Shown here: positions 48,601 through 59,500 of the stretch, in pieces
Position numbering within the stretch: position 1 is the stretch's first letter
Layout of the letters: each line of letters starts with the position of its first letter
Assembly (NCBI RefSeq): GCF_037975245.1
Contig: NC_092568.1
Span: 29,828,001 to 29,888,000 of the forward strand
Direction: 5' to 3'
DNA from: Apostichopus japonicus
Lineage: Eukaryota; Echinodermata; Holothuroidea; Aspidochirotida; Stichopodidae
Length of the DNA: 60,000 nt
Made by a program: the position numbers and the translations under genes
The notes under the pieces: generated by a model
What the model was told of the DNA's origin: nothing
Databases searched by the model: none
The model's input: only the letters and a program-made list of their open reading frames with translations

Positions 48601-51600
48601 CAGTCCAGGGATAGAACCAGAGGACCCGTTCGCCATTCTGGAGGAGGAGAATACAGTCACCATAGACGAGAACGCATCTGGTAATCCATTTGAAGACGAA
48701 TTGCAGAACCCATTCACCGAAGCAGAACCTACTGCCATGTCGACGCCGGAAACGAGGAAAACTTCAGAGCCCACAAATCCATTCGAGGAGGAGGAGGACG
48801 AGAAAATGTGCAATAAAGATGAAGAGAGCAATGTCCTAAAAGAATTGTTGTCAAAGTCTGATGAGTGAGTACCTCGGAATTGAGATTTTATTTTGGCACT
48901 TTTTTTTGGTTTCTTAGAAATGTCTGTTTTTGATCTCTTCTGTTTTGTGTAACATGTCCATAAGAGAACAGTGAACCTGTCAAAGTGTTTAAATTTTTGT
49001 AAAAAACTAGTCTTTGCCATTTTTTTTTGCACAATAGAAAGTATGTTCTGACATAATGTATAGTATGAGTACATAACTTCACAGGTGAATGTTAACATCA
49101 CAAACCACTAGGACTGAAAAATTACAAAAATTCACATAACAAATTTTTGCCAAAGTATGTTTTCATTCATTCTGTTAATTCTGAGAATCTGTTTCAACCA
49201 ACACAAAATAACAATAATTTTGAGAACAGGGATAGTTCACAACATTGATTTCCTGTTAGCCATTTGTGACAGTGACATTTTTTCGTGCAATCTGCAGGAT
49301 GCTTTACTTCAGGATGTGCCAACTGCCACAACAAAATTGCAGTACTTCTCAATATGAGAAAGTGTTTCATGTTGCATCTGTTATGTTGAACTATTCTGTC
49401 ACAATTAGGCCATATAAGTGTGTGGGGGTGGGAGGTGGGAAGGGGAAGGCATGTGATTCATTAGAGCCCCGGAAGAATGTTAGTCTGACAAACATGTACG
49501 TACATATTGTGCTCATGAATTTACAGTGTTAAGTCTTGTAGGCTACCATTTATAGATTGTATCAGCTCAGTTCAACTCAGTATATTCGGCATTTAATGAT
49601 TAGAACATTTGATTTTCTTCCATAGGAACCGTAAGCGGAAGTCACCTTCTCCAGATGGTTTGAGGTCATCAGAGGACCAGGTTGTTCCTCAACAGAAACC
49701 AGCCTCTGTCACCCTCACACCGAAACAGAGAGACCATACCTCTAAACCTGCCATGGTAGTCATTACTTTTCTTTGCTAATTACTTTCTAATAGTTTGTAT
49801 TGTTGGAATTGACTCTTTGACATACATGTCTAATCAAGTTTATAGGAAGTTTGCTGGTTGTACTTTGACTTTTTCCTGAGAGTGGTCCAAACTGGAAAGA
49901 TGGTTGTCAGTTGCCCTCATGATTAATGTGTATTGTAAGGTGTGACTGAATGCTGAAAACCTGACTTGTTGTTTGGTTGTCTAACCAGAAATAAAGTCAC
50001 CTTCCATCGCAGAATCAGCACTGCATTCTAAGAATTGTACTTGAAAGGTTGACAGACAAAAATGTGTATTGCATTGCATTGTAATGTATTGAATTGTAGT
50101 GTATTGTAGTGTATTGTATTGTATTACATTGTATTGTATTGCATTGTATTGTATTACATTGCATTGTATTGTATTGTAATGTACTTTATTGTATTGCATT
50201 GTACTGTATTGTACTGCATTGCATTACATTGCATTGTTTTATACTGCATTGCATTACAATGCACTGCATAGTATTGACATTGTATGACCTACATGTAGGT
50301 GAATATTTGCAAAAGGCACTCTGAAATGAAAATGCAGTTTATAGACATATGCAGTTTTGAAAACTATTTTTCCCTAGTTGACAAGAATAAACTCTTCATC
50401 ACATCAAACCGGGCAGGTAGCTGCTCTGTTACTGTTGAATGTGATTTCAATCCATTGGTACTGTACGCACCAAAACATGACAATCCTGTATATGAAGTTC
50501 TCCCAGATTATAGGCAAATATGCGCGTCAAATACTTTCACTATCAAAAATCATTTTTAGCTTAGGTTATTTTAACCTTTTCTTTGTTTTTTATTCATTTC
50601 TTGATTTGTGTATGTTAACATGCTAATACTGTTTATGTTAAACAGAATGTCATCAGTGTTATGATTGAAGAATAAGAAACTGAAAATGTATATGGAAACA
50701 TTTCCAATATAAACACATATATCTATTAAAGAGTATAATGCCTTTTTCTGTCATGCCTGATCTGCATGGGTGAACAAGGAGTGTCTTACTTTCATAATTG
50801 TTAATTAGAAAATTTATTGATTTTATGTAGTAGTGGAGTAGAAAGCCACCAAATGAGTCTGATCACATTGCAAGAATGAGACTAGTTTTGGATATTAAAT
50901 TTCATATGGTGGATTTAATTAACACACAAAACAAGAACATTTTCACTCTCATGATCAGTTCCATAGCCTTGTACATCCTGTCACGTTTCAAATAAAACAA
51001 TAAAACAACGACATATCTTTTCCAAATCAAGGACTATGGTTAACCTTAGAAGTGTTAGGTTCTATTCAGGTTAGCATGTTTCCATTTTCAACTTTACAAG
51101 TTGTCTAGGAAGTGAAAACATTCACCTTCACTAGGAATACATACTTTTTCAGATGAATGCATGTTGTGCAAGTCAGACTTTGTTCGTTAGATGTATCCAA
51201 CAATTGTATTAATTTATATCTAATTCTCCTCAAAGTCCTTTTTGAAAACTTTTAAGCAACAACTGGTCCCTAAAAAAATACTCTGATTTATGATTTTTTT
51301 TTTCTCCTCCCCCCCCCTTCTTTCTATGAAGCCCCTTACAAGCGGTCCTCGAAAGAAAGCCGGCAAGAAAGCTCCCTCTCAGGATCTCTTGCAGTGGTGC
51401 AAGGAGGTAACAGATGGCTACAAAGGGGTCAAAGTCACCAATCTCACAACCTCCTGGCGGAACGGCCTCGCCTTTTGTTCCATCGTCCATCATTTCAAAC
51501 CCGAGCTCATGTAAGTGTCGTTTCTTTTTAAAGGGAAGTCACATAAAAAATGAATTCAAGTTTGAAAACGGACAGACATAGACCAATGAAAATGTCGTCC

Positions 51601-54600
51601 CTTTTTAAAAACAGTTGCAAAATGGAATTTGGAAGTAAAATGAAAGTATGAATCAAACATATAAAAGTATGAGAAAATGTGAAAGTTTGTGAGGCAGCAG
51701 AAAAAGACAGTCAAATGAATAGAACCATGAAATAATAAAGGTTATGTTATACCAGCCAGCCAAAATGCTCTGGCAAAATTACATTACATACAAATTTAGC
51801 ATCAGGACTTTTGTTTAATCTACAGAGGAGGGTGTTAAGTTAGTGTATGTTGCAACAAGGATTGTAGTTAACTAGTTTGTCAGTTACATTTAACTGGATA
51901 GATTAAATGCAAAACATAATTATTCAGTTTTTATTTTTATGCAAATCACTTTCAAAGGGGTACTCAATAGGTGACCCTTCCCTCTCATCTCCCCTCCCCC
52001 CCCTCCAAAAAAAAAAAGGAAGAAAAGAACTAATTTACCCACAATCTCGCACTCATTAGGTATTTGGACCTTTATAAAAAAGACCTTTAGCTTAAGCACT
52101 GTACTGGTCTTTCCGTCAAATTGGTTAAACTAGGTAAAAGTGAGATTTTTGTGTATATTTGTCACTATTGCTGTCTCTAACATGTGGAAATGATTGCTTG
52201 TACGCCATTTGTAAAAATTTAAATTAACTTTTAATGCATAGCCAACGACAAGCGTCTGGCATTATTTATTGTATAACTACCCATTGTAATCGAGAGTTGG
52301 CACCCCAAGAAGTGGACCGATGAATGTGTTTTTATATACACAATTTCCTAGTCGTATTTTTTCCTTCTTTGGAAAAACGAAAAAAACAACTTAAAATAAA
52401 GATTTGCCCATTGGGAAGTAAAGTTGGGCTAGGTTGCTTTCAAACCTACTTTTCATCATTCCGGAACATATCCACAAGCCTTTTAAGCAGTTTGTTAGTT
52501 CAGTCAAGATATTCAATAATGCCCAAGCCTGTTAAAGCCAATAGCTGTAAAACCTTAGACTAACAAAGTGACAGGTGTTCTTGACAAATCAAAAATGAGA
52601 TTTTTAACATCCAGACATATCGCTTGGAATCATCGAAAACTTTCAAAGATCGTTGCATTGTAGAAAATGAGTTTGAATTTCAATTTGGTATCTTTGAAGG
52701 GATTTTTGCGACTTCTTTGGGGGGGGGGGGGGGAAGGAGTTATATAATATGTAGGTGTCTTTTCTACAAACATTTTGACATCATCATTGCAGTTGATGTG
52801 AAAAGATTTTGCTTCTTTTTTGCTAATTTACAAATCACATTTCCAAAGACTCACCATCACTGCAAATGAAATGTGGGGCCAAAAATATACAGACTTTGTA
52901 AATGGAACCACATATTAAGGAAATGCTGAATGAAAAATGAAATCAGAAAGTTATTGAAAAGCAGTATGAACATAATTTGTAGGACGTTTGTTCTGCTAAC
53001 ATCAAACTTTCCACTCAGTTGCTGTTCTGGGCATAACTGAAGCGTATCTCGCAAATCTTTGGCTACTTCAAGAACCATGTAAGGAGTTAAGAACAAGATA
53101 CTTAGACAGGGTTTGTCAATAGTAGCATGGAATGTTTTGCCTGTGATCATTTCTGTTTAATGTTTTTTTTAGTGGATGAGATATTACATAGTTAAAAACA
53201 GGAGATTTGATAAAAACTTTATTTTACCTTCTTGCTAAGAACTTTTAACATTACTAAATGCTGTAAACCATGTCAGATATATACATGTCCTTTATGATGA
53301 CTGAACGATTGCAGCAAAATGTCATGTTGTTATAAATTATTTCTGTTTTCAATACACATATGACTAAGTGGGATTTTTTTCAAGTTTCATCTAAGCAATT
53401 TTAAAACCATAAAGCTGATTGCTAACGGCACTTCTTCTTTTTTCTCTCCAAACTCTCTCATTTTCTGTTGCAGTGACTTTTCATCGCTTTCTCCACATGA
53501 TATTAAAGGCAATAATAAAAAGGTAAGGTGTCATGTTCGAATGAGTCTGCGAATATATAAAAGTTTGCTTTTCAAATGAGACTCCTGTGTATTTCATAAA
53601 ACAATATACCCTCTCCTCCATTTGCGTAATTATAGCCGGCGATGCTTTTTAAGGATATTAATTATCCTTTAATTGTTCCATCTAATTATGAAGTAGACTT
53701 TTATTTATCTGTGAGGCTGCTGGTTCATGTTGGAATGGCATTCTGGAATTCTGTGTGTTTAGGAAGTTTGTGTACAAGTTTGCAACTCAGTTTACTGTTT
53801 GTCCTGTCATTTAAAAAACAAGGAATACCAGAACATTTACCAAACCTATTCACTTGTTTACATTATAGTCACTGGTAGTTTGATTTTCTTAAAATTTCTT
53901 TCCAGTAAAACTTCTCCCATCTCTTTTTCCCCTTATTGATAGTAATTTGCTTTCTAAATGTTTTCAGTGAAACTTTCTCATGACCTTTCTAACCCATTTA
54001 GGCATTTGATGCTGCAGCAACTCTTGGTATTCCCAGATTATTGGATCCCAAAGATATGGCGATACTAGCCATGCCCGATAAACTAGCCGTCATGACGTAT
54101 TTATTCCAACTGAGAGCTCACTTCACTGGACAACAGATGGAAGTGCAGACGATCGGCGACACCGAGAAAAAGAGCAGTTACATCGTCGGGAACTTCAGCT
54201 CCGACAAAACTGTCAGTGAAGCTATATTTGCTCAAGAGGCACAGGTTTTAGAGACGAACGATACCTCTCCCATGGAAGAGGCTCCATCGACCCCCTCCGC
54301 AGCAGGGACAGAACCACTAGAAAGAACTGCTATAGAAACGGAGGAGGTCGATTCCTCCACACCTGAAACGGTGGTGTCGGAAGAAGACAATGTAGGGGAG
54401 GGTAAAAGTGAAGTAGAAACTATAAACGAAAGAACTGGTGAAGAGAAAGATGTATCGATTGAGAAGGAGGAAAAGGGAGAAATCATTGTCCCAGAAACGA
54501 CTGAAATAGCGGTGCAGGACGTCGGAGAGGCTCAGAAACAAGAAGCTGAAGAGAAAAAAGATGAGGCGGAGAAAAATGTCAAATTTGAAGAAATCAAGGT

Positions 54601-56535
54601 TTGAATGATCAATAAAATTTTGAAGTGGTGATGGTTTCGTAAAGTTAACTAGTTGGTTGGGAAGGTTAGACAGAGAAAAATGGGAAAAAATGGATATCTG
54701 AAATTGTCTAGGGGTGAAAGGAAGGTAAATATGATGAGGGTAAAATTGCATCCTTTTGGCCAACTATTGGTATCAAACTATTTCAAGTCTGTTATCAAGC
54801 AAATGGGTAGGGTTTCTCCTGGGATTTAGGGAAAAGAGTGGCAAAAGCAAGAATGGGGCGTCTGCTCATCGGTGGGGTCCAGTAGTAACTTTTATTTAAA
54901 ACTTAACTAGGAATGAGATATATATTACTGTTTGAGTCTACTTGGCCTAACTTTTGAAATACTTTCATGTTTTTTTACTAATCATGTAGAGACCACTTTC
55001 AAGAAGTGAAGAATTAAAGGAACGAGCAAGAAAGTTATTAGAACAGGCCAAGAAAGAAGCAGCGACCAGACGACTAAACAGAATACAGAGCAAAACGGAG
55101 GACAGCCCAAAAGAGGTATATGACATTTGTGATTAGACATCAACAAAATAAACCCCCCCTCCCCCTCCCCCCCTCCCATAATGCCTTCCAAAGTCTTAAT
55201 GTGTATATCTCTCAGAAAAAAATTCACGTCAACATAAGAAAAAAAATATCAATCTCATGTAGGGTTACTGTATAGTAGATTGTTTTGGAATTCTCTGTCA
55301 CTTCTAAAAAGGCCCATAATTTTTATATTTATTTATGCTCTTTGATGGTACTTCTAAGAGAGAGAGCACATAATATTTTTGGTTCATTGGAACAGGATTT
55401 AAACCAATGAACTGATGATTATAAGTGTTGTGGTATGCCAACTAAGCTATCCAGCCCTCAGTTGGGTTGTTATCACTTTAAGCTCTACCATTTTAACCAT
55501 ATTATATATCATATGTGACATGCTGATGAATGTACTTGTAATGTCTTGACAAACAATGCATGCACCCATCATTGCATTTCCCAACATGGTCATAATATTT
55601 ACATCATTCAATGTCAAAAGATAAATATAGTTTCCATCTTTCAAAAAAGATGGAAATCATTAGCTTTACACTTTCTAATTGAATCTCTCATTTCGAAAAA
55701 GTCATTTTGTAAAGGGACTGGAGACTTGGTTAATAATTTGAAGGCTTTGAAGGCTATTTATCCTTATTACATATCTCCCAGACTCACCTGAAATATGCAA
55801 CTCCGCTGGTGATGTAAACAGAATTTTCGAGATATCGAAAGACTAAAAAAAAAATTAATAATTTGGCTAGTGCTTGGATAGTTTGATGATGGTCGGAGCA
55901 TATTTTATAAATTTTCCTCAGGTGTTTGGAGATAAACTTGAGACTAATGTATTTTATAACTTGTTTTTTTTCTCTCGATATTGTTACAGATTGTTCTATA
56001 GACTTGAAACTACTGAAAATTAGTTGGTTTATTGATACACAGGTATAAAAGAAAAATACATCAGCAAATACATTCAGAAAAATTTATTTTGAAGCATACA
56101 TATTTCATAATGCAGGTTATAACTTTGTAAAAAGTAAAAGTTAGTAAATTAACTCTAAGCAGGTTGAATACAAAATGCTCATGTTCTACTACAGAAGTAG
56201 TTAGAATGTTCTAGATTGTGCCTCTCTCATCCTCCACCCACCCTTTCCACACTCCCTCTCTCTCTCTCTCTTTCCAGAGAGAGAAGTAGAAATATGAAAA
56301 CAAGCATATTTCCAATTTGTTTGATGTAGTTTTTTGGTAAGGTCGAGAAGGTGTTATATGTTTCATATATCCTCATTCTTTCTCCACACTTTCAATCTAT
56401 AGGAAGATAAGAAAAAGGAAGATTTGAAACAGAGAGCCCAGAGGTTGATCGCTCAGGCAAGACAAGGCATCAACAAACCTGAAATTGAGGGCATCGAGGA
56501 AATGGCAGAGGCAGCCAGATCGCAGAACGTTGACG
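33551..56535 (+). CDS. EHBP1: EH domain-binding protein 1, 13 coding exons, 3' part missing
   Basis: EHBP1 links endosomal membranes, EHD ATPases, Rab8/Rab10-family GTPases and actin in endocytic recycling. Exons joined at GT-AG sites keep one frame for about 754 residues: an N-terminal C2 domain (about 8-160: [47 protein letters not shown]), the acidic DEDMQSLAS-type segment (about 166-240), three NPF motifs at about 290, 298 and 321 that would bind EH domains, a calponin-homology domain (about 408-512: [39 protein letters not shown]), a Glu/Thr-rich linker, and [17 protein letters not shown], the conserved segment before the bMERB region. Vertebrate EHBP1 is about 1,230 residues, so the Rab-binding bMERB domain and C-terminus are missing. 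The identity is firm; EHBP1 versus EHBP1L1 is inferred, since invertebrates probably have one gene. Confidence 0.95.
34422..35763. mobile_element. hAT-like non-autonomous element, 1342 bp, in EHBP1 intron 1
   Basis: The ends are TAGGGTTGTGCGG and, reverse-complemented, TAGCAATGTGCGG. The 8-bp duplication GATCTCAT flanks it (34414-34421, 35764-35771). Subterminal CCCGGTAT and ACCGGTAGT/ACCGGTTGT words occur near both ends in opposite orientation. No transposase frame is present. Confidence 0.88.
36120..36177 (+). CDS. EHBP1: EHBP1 coding exon 2
   Basis: [19 protein letters not shown] matches human QPDKLVVVWTRRSRRKSSKA in the C2 domain. The acceptor CTTTTCCAG completes the Trp codon; the donor is GTACGT. 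Confidence 0.95.
36178..37264 (+). other. EHBP1 intron 2
   Basis: Contains a G-rich tract near 36585-36620 (GGGTGGGATGGGTGGGG...) and a smaller G run near 36788-36797. No exon is recognised. Confidence 0.7.
37265..37360 (+). CDS. EHBP1: EHBP1 coding exon 3
   Basis: [20 protein letters not shown] then [12 protein letters not shown] aligns with human [31 protein letters not shown]. The acceptor is TTTTTAG, the donor GTAAGC, phase 0 at both ends. Confidence 0.97.
37615..38310 (+). repeat. Pyrimidine-rich minisatellite in EHBP1 intron 3
   Basis: About thirty imperfect copies of a 20-22-bp CTCCTTACCTTACCAGT-like unit, several preceded by CCCATTACC. The plus strand is almost free of stop codons, which explains open frames of over 200 codons in two registers (37678-38372). 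These are not considered genes. Confidence 0.92.
39166..39684. mobile_element. hAT-like 519-bp MITE in EHBP1 intron 3
   Basis: The ends are CATAGGCGTAGGAGGCGGG and, reverse-complemented, CATAGGCGTAGGAGCCTGA, with the 8-bp duplication CATCCCAT on both sides (39158-39165, 39685-39692). Inside are two AAAATTCGGGCAATAT repeats and a TTCATCGGTTAT/ATAACCGATGAA hairpin near 39528-39566. It shares termini and the AATTCGGGCA motif with the element at 12950-13886. Confidence 0.92.
40150..41025 (+). repeat. Five-copy ~172-175-bp satellite in EHBP1 intron 3
   Basis: The landmark CTACAATGTC(G/A)AAAGCA recurs with its ATG at 40230, 40402, 40574, 40748 and 40923, giving periods of 172, 172, 174 and 175 bp. 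The units are C/T-rich and nearly stop-free in more than one frame. A 329-codon frame (40120-41109) crosses the array while changing register relative to the unit, which argues against a protein. Confidence 0.93.
41026..42463 (+). other. EHBP1 intron 3, remaining part
   Basis: AT-rich sequence between the satellite and exon 4. No further repeat or exon was recognised; the open frames at 41116-41340 and 41429-41701 have no recognisable motifs. Confidence 0.6.
42464..42520 (+). CDS. EHBP1: EHBP1 coding exon 4
   Basis: [19 protein letters not shown] matches human [18 protein letters not shown] in the C2 domain. The acceptor is AAAACAG and the donor GTAAGT; 57 nt, phase 0. Confidence 0.96.
42911..43284 (+). 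repeat. Tandem duplication (170 and ~204 bp) in EHBP1 intron 4
   Basis: The segment 42911-43080 starting TTGATATTTTCTATAGATAA is repeated immediately from 43081 with very few changes. The second copy has about 34 extra bases near 43155-43188 (ACAAATAGGCAGGGG...) next to ACTT words, suggesting deletion between short repeats in the first copy. Confidence 0.93.
43285..44655 (+). other. EHBP1 intron 4, remaining part
   Basis: No exon or element recognised. The minus-strand frames at 43148-43426 and 43833-44081 lack motifs. Confidence 0.6.
44656..44837 (+). CDS. EHBP1: EHBP1 coding exon 5
   Basis: [20 protein letters not shown], then a segment ending [18 protein letters not shown], matches human ESPSGRRKALATSSINMKQYA and ALQFSLSCIFLREGKAT, the end of the C2 domain. 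The acceptor is TTGTACAG and the donor GTGAGT, phase 2. Confidence 0.95.
44838..46861 (+). other. EHBP1 intron 5
   Basis: About 2 kb. Near 44940-45030 a GTTCTTCAAACTGGGGTTGG word followed by a GGGTGGGG stretch resembles hAT subterminal sequence, but no matching end was found. The rest is AT-rich without a recognised feature. Confidence 0.55.
46862..47082 (+). CDS. EHBP1: EHBP1 coding exon 6
   Basis: [20 protein letters not shown] then [18 protein letters not shown] matches human [33 protein letters not shown]. It ends with a [12 protein letters not shown] acidic stretch. The acceptor is CTTAACAG and the donor GTACGA, phase 1. Confidence 0.96.
47083..48533 (+). other. EHBP1 intron 6
   Basis: No exon, tandem array or element with clear ends recognised. 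The minus-strand frame at 47932-48282 is uncharacterised and probably fortuitous. Confidence 0.6.
48534..48864 (+). CDS. EHBP1: EHBP1 coding exon 7 with NPF motifs
   Basis: Encodes [18 protein letters not shown] and then three NPF tripeptides in acidic surroundings: GNPFEDE, QNPFTEA and [13 protein letters not shown] is the ligand of EH domains, and human EHBP1 carries several in this region. The acceptor is TGATCAG and the donor GTGAGT, phase 2. The minus-strand 246-codon frame over this exon is a shadow. Confidence 0.95.
48865..49625 (+). other. EHBP1 intron 7
   Basis: A 761-bp intron with no repeat or extra exon recognised. Confidence 0.65.
49626..49755 (+). CDS. EHBP1: EHBP1 coding exon 8
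   Basis: [20 protein letters not shown] then [20 protein letters not shown], a basic Pro/Ser-rich linker like the KRKAPAPPVLSPK region of human EHBP1. The acceptor is TTCCATAG. The donor is GTAGTC, a weaker match than the other donors. Length conservation is low, but the frame fits both neighbours. Confidence 0.8.
49756..51331 (+). other. EHBP1 intron 8
   Basis: Contains the pentanucleotide microsatellite at 50068-50277 and a C run just before exon 9. The short frames at 50299-50626 have no motif and overlap in two registers. Confidence 0.6.
50068..50277. repeat. TGTAT/TGCAT pentanucleotide microsatellite in EHBP1 intron 8
   Basis: About forty units of TATTG, CATTG and ACTGC variants with almost unbroken 5-bp periodicity. 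Open frames on both strands here are by-products. Confidence 0.95.
51332..51510 (+). CDS. EHBP1: EHBP1 coding exon 9 (calponin-homology domain, first part)
   Basis: After a basic [17 protein letters not shown] stretch the CH domain begins: [20 protein letters not shown], then [20 protein letters not shown]. Human EHBP1 has [41 protein letters not shown]. The acceptor is CTATGAAG and the donor GTAAGT. Confidence 0.97.
51511..53473 (+). other. EHBP1 intron 9
   Basis: About 2 kb, with C and A runs near 51990-52018 and a G run of about 14 near 52720-52733. No exon or bounded element seen. Confidence 0.6.
53474..53522 (+). CDS. EHBP1: EHBP1 coding exon 10 (49 nt, CH domain)
   Basis: [16 protein letters not shown] matches human DYKSLNPQDIKENNKK. 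The acceptor is GTTGCAG and the donor GTAAGG. Too short for ORF calling but certain by homology and phase. Confidence 0.95.
54002..54598 (+). CDS. EHBP1: EHBP1 coding exon 11 (end of CH domain and acidic linker)
   Basis: [20 protein letters not shown] then [20 protein letters not shown] completes the CH domain (human [41 protein letters not shown]). About 150 residues rich in Glu, Thr and Lys follow, ending FEEIK. The acceptor is CATTTAG. The donor reads AAG|GTTTGA, a weak site with an in-frame stop two codons into the intron; exon 12 continues in phase 0. Confidence 0.93.
54990..55115 (+). CDS. EHBP1: EHBP1 coding exon 12
   Basis: [20 protein letters not shown] then KKEAATRRL matches human [26 protein letters not shown], a predicted helical segment upstream of the bMERB domain. 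The acceptor is CATGTAG and the donor GTATAT. Confidence 0.95.
55116..56402 (+). other. EHBP1 intron 12
   Basis: Holds a C-rich stretch near 55155-55178 and a (CT)n tract near 56252-56274. No exon recognised. Confidence 0.6.
56403..56535 (+). CDS. EHBP1: EHBP1 coding exon 13
   Basis: [20 protein letters not shown] then [20 protein letters not shown] matches human RRRQLRERARQLIAEARSGVKMSELPSYGEMAAEKL. The acceptor is TCTATAG and the donor GTAAGC, leaving one base (phase 1). This is the last exon I can place with confidence. Confidence 0.94.
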
Positions 56536-59500
56536 GTAAGCTTACCGAATGGTTTTCGTTTGTTGTCAAAGTATTTACCTGGCGATTCTCATCGTATAAA
56601 ATATTCCCAGTCCCGTAGGAGATGATAAAATATGGAAAAAAAAAAAAAAGTTGGATAATTAGAATAACCAAGTGAGGTGACAAGATTTGAAAGTGGCAGT
56701 AAAATGCTGTTTGAGCTTGAGTGACCACTTTTGGGGGTTTTCTAGCATTATTTTAGGGCGATACTTCCGACCTGTAAGAATACCCCAAACACTTGGGGAC
56801 CTGTTTTAGGAGCTTGTTATATTTTAAAAATTTGCCCATTTTAATTTCTGCTTTATAGTCCCTGGAGACCTAAGATGCATCCCATTAAAGTTCCTGTACT
56901 CCCATAAGGTTTGATTTCTCTCATTATTTGTAAAGAGGGTTTAAAGGGCTTGCAGGGGAAAAAAAGAAGTACCTCACCGTGAAATATCAGTCGTAGGGCA
57001 CCTGTAAGTGCTGAAGGAGATGATCAGATGTCAGGATAGGTTTGTGTGGAATACATAATGGAATATTTTGCGTGTACTGTAAATGTTTTGTTGTTTTTTT
57101 GTGTCATGAAATCATCCTGCTGCATCTTCTTAGAATTCATTTTAGGAAGAAACAGCCTGGAACACTAGTCTACAAAATATGTGATTAAGTATATGGTCTC
57201 CGTTCTGTAAGCTTGATATAAGATTGATAGTTTGTCAGGTTTCCAGTTATGAAGGTCAGTTGGACGTTCCTATTATAGCACATGAATGGAATGATGAAAA
57301 ATTTTGAACACAAAACTGCAACATTAAAAGATCCTTGGCATGCATTCAACTTCCGACGACTTTGAGTGGACATTTGTATATTTTGTGTATGATGTGGTTT
57401 AACATCCAAGCACCAATACAATTTTCTTCCCCCAGTGAATTTATTGTGGAAGTATATTTCCTTCTCTACAGAATGCAGACATGATACTTAGATTTAATAA
57501 TGAAATGGAGGGTGGGGGTGGAGCCAGGGGGGAGGAGTGGAGCAGGAGGTAGGGGGGCATAGTTGGGAAAGTTGCAAGAGACGAATGGGCCATTAAAGGC
57601 TTACCATTTCGGTAAATGGGTAATTGCATGAAATCCTCCCCCAGCTGTGAGTTTTTCAATTCTGTCCAATACTTGCTGCCTGAATAGAATATTGATTTGT
57701 TTGCTGGGTATAGGTGAGCAGTGGTCCTTAGAGAGGGTTGATTTAAAGTGGCATGCCCCCTGTGAGTACTTATTGATTGTTTTCTTGGAGAAAGTTCTGA
57801 TAGATGAAAAGGGGATAAAATAATGGGAGGAAGGAAGGTTATAATTGAATGGGTGAGATGGGTTTTTTTTCTTTTCTTTTTTTTGTTGGGGGGGGGGGTT
57901 TCTCAGTGAATACAGCTTCCACCATCAGAACTATTGTAAACAGGTTTCTTTTCATTCTGACAGAAAGAAACTTGACCGAAGTTGTTATTGATTTTTTCTT
58001 TCCGTTTATATTTTGTACCCTGTTATTTTGCAGAAGAAAAGAAAAAGGAGCTAATGTACAGAGATTTGTTTGAACTGATTGAATATAGAGACACAATTAG
58101 AGTCTGAGAGGAGAATTGCCCTCTTTGAATAGCTGACCCAAGTATAGAGGTTATCGTATCTATTGACAGAGAAAGTTCCTAATTAGAATTGTCTTGTTCA
58201 AGACCAGGCTTGTACTGGTTTGGGTGTTGACATCAAATAACATAGGGATGTATTATGGTGACATTCTACAGTTACAAGAGAAACAAGGTTCCTGCAAAAT
58301 GAAACATGTTAATACCTTAGCCAAATTCAAGTGGAACAGGAACAGTTTTTGGCATGGGGCACGAGAGGTTTGCCAATGAAAAATCTAGAACAATACATGA
58401 CATTTGTGAGACACAAAATCTTTACTAGTGGTATGATTGATGAATAACTCAAATATATAAGTTGCAGAGCTGTTGATTGTAACAACCCATACTCAACCCT
58501 GATCCATTTCACTCCCTTTCATTCAACCACATCACCTCCCATGTCAAGCCCAACATCATCCTTACACCAAACTAACTCGCCCTTTATCAATCACCCACTA
58601 TATCACACTGATTTCACCCCACTTACTTGACCCCAGTACCATTGCCCCCTCCTGCTCTCACCCCAACTCCCACCCACTCCATCCTCGACCTACTCTGACT
58701 CCGATCCCCTCTTACACCCACCCACTCAAATACTGAGCCATTCAAACTGTAGGAAATCTCCCAGGAACCCATTCAGCAATGTTTCTCAATATCATGACAA
58801 TAGTAGCTTTGAACAATTTATAGTGGACTCTCCCTAGCTACAGTAGTAGGTCAGATGGGAGAAGAGCAACCACCTCGAGGCAAAGTTAGTCCATGGAAGC
58901 AAATTTATACAGGACGGGGCTGTTTGGAAAGCTGATCCCAAAATAGGAGAGATTCCCTGTTAACCACTTCTTTGCTTTGGTTACATTTTCTTTGGACACT
59001 GCATTATTCTAGTTTCTAAAGGACGAAATAAAACATAGTTATGAATTATTCATTTTTACTTATATTTGTAAGGTCTAATGGGTTGAAGATACTGCAGTTG
59101 AAAGTCTGGTTTTATGTCCACCCTCCCCCCTTCCAACACTAAGATCCATCCAAACGGCAAATAGCAATGCAAATACAAAAAGAAATACAAAGAAATGAAA
59201 TTACCTTAAATGTTCTCACTAAAAGAATTTAATAATCATTTCAGTATGTTAAAGCAGAAATCACCTGCTAAAGTCAATGATAAAATACAATCAGTTGAGA
59301 ATCAGTTAACATTCAGATTTGATTCCTTTGTAAAAGCAGAAAGAAGAAGTGCATCGATTGTCGCAGCATTGTAATCAATTATATAAAATCACACATCTTT
59401 ATCAAACAAAAAAGGAGGGCTTCTTTGACTTGCCCCAGGTTAAGGTTAATATTCAATGTCTCGTATCAAACTGTAAAAGATCCAGGGATCTCAAAATCCC

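Noticed and set aside
48361-49101. 246-codon minus-strand frame rich in Ser
   Set aside because: Antisense shadow of EHBP1 exon 7, whose splice sites and homology are clear on the plus strand.
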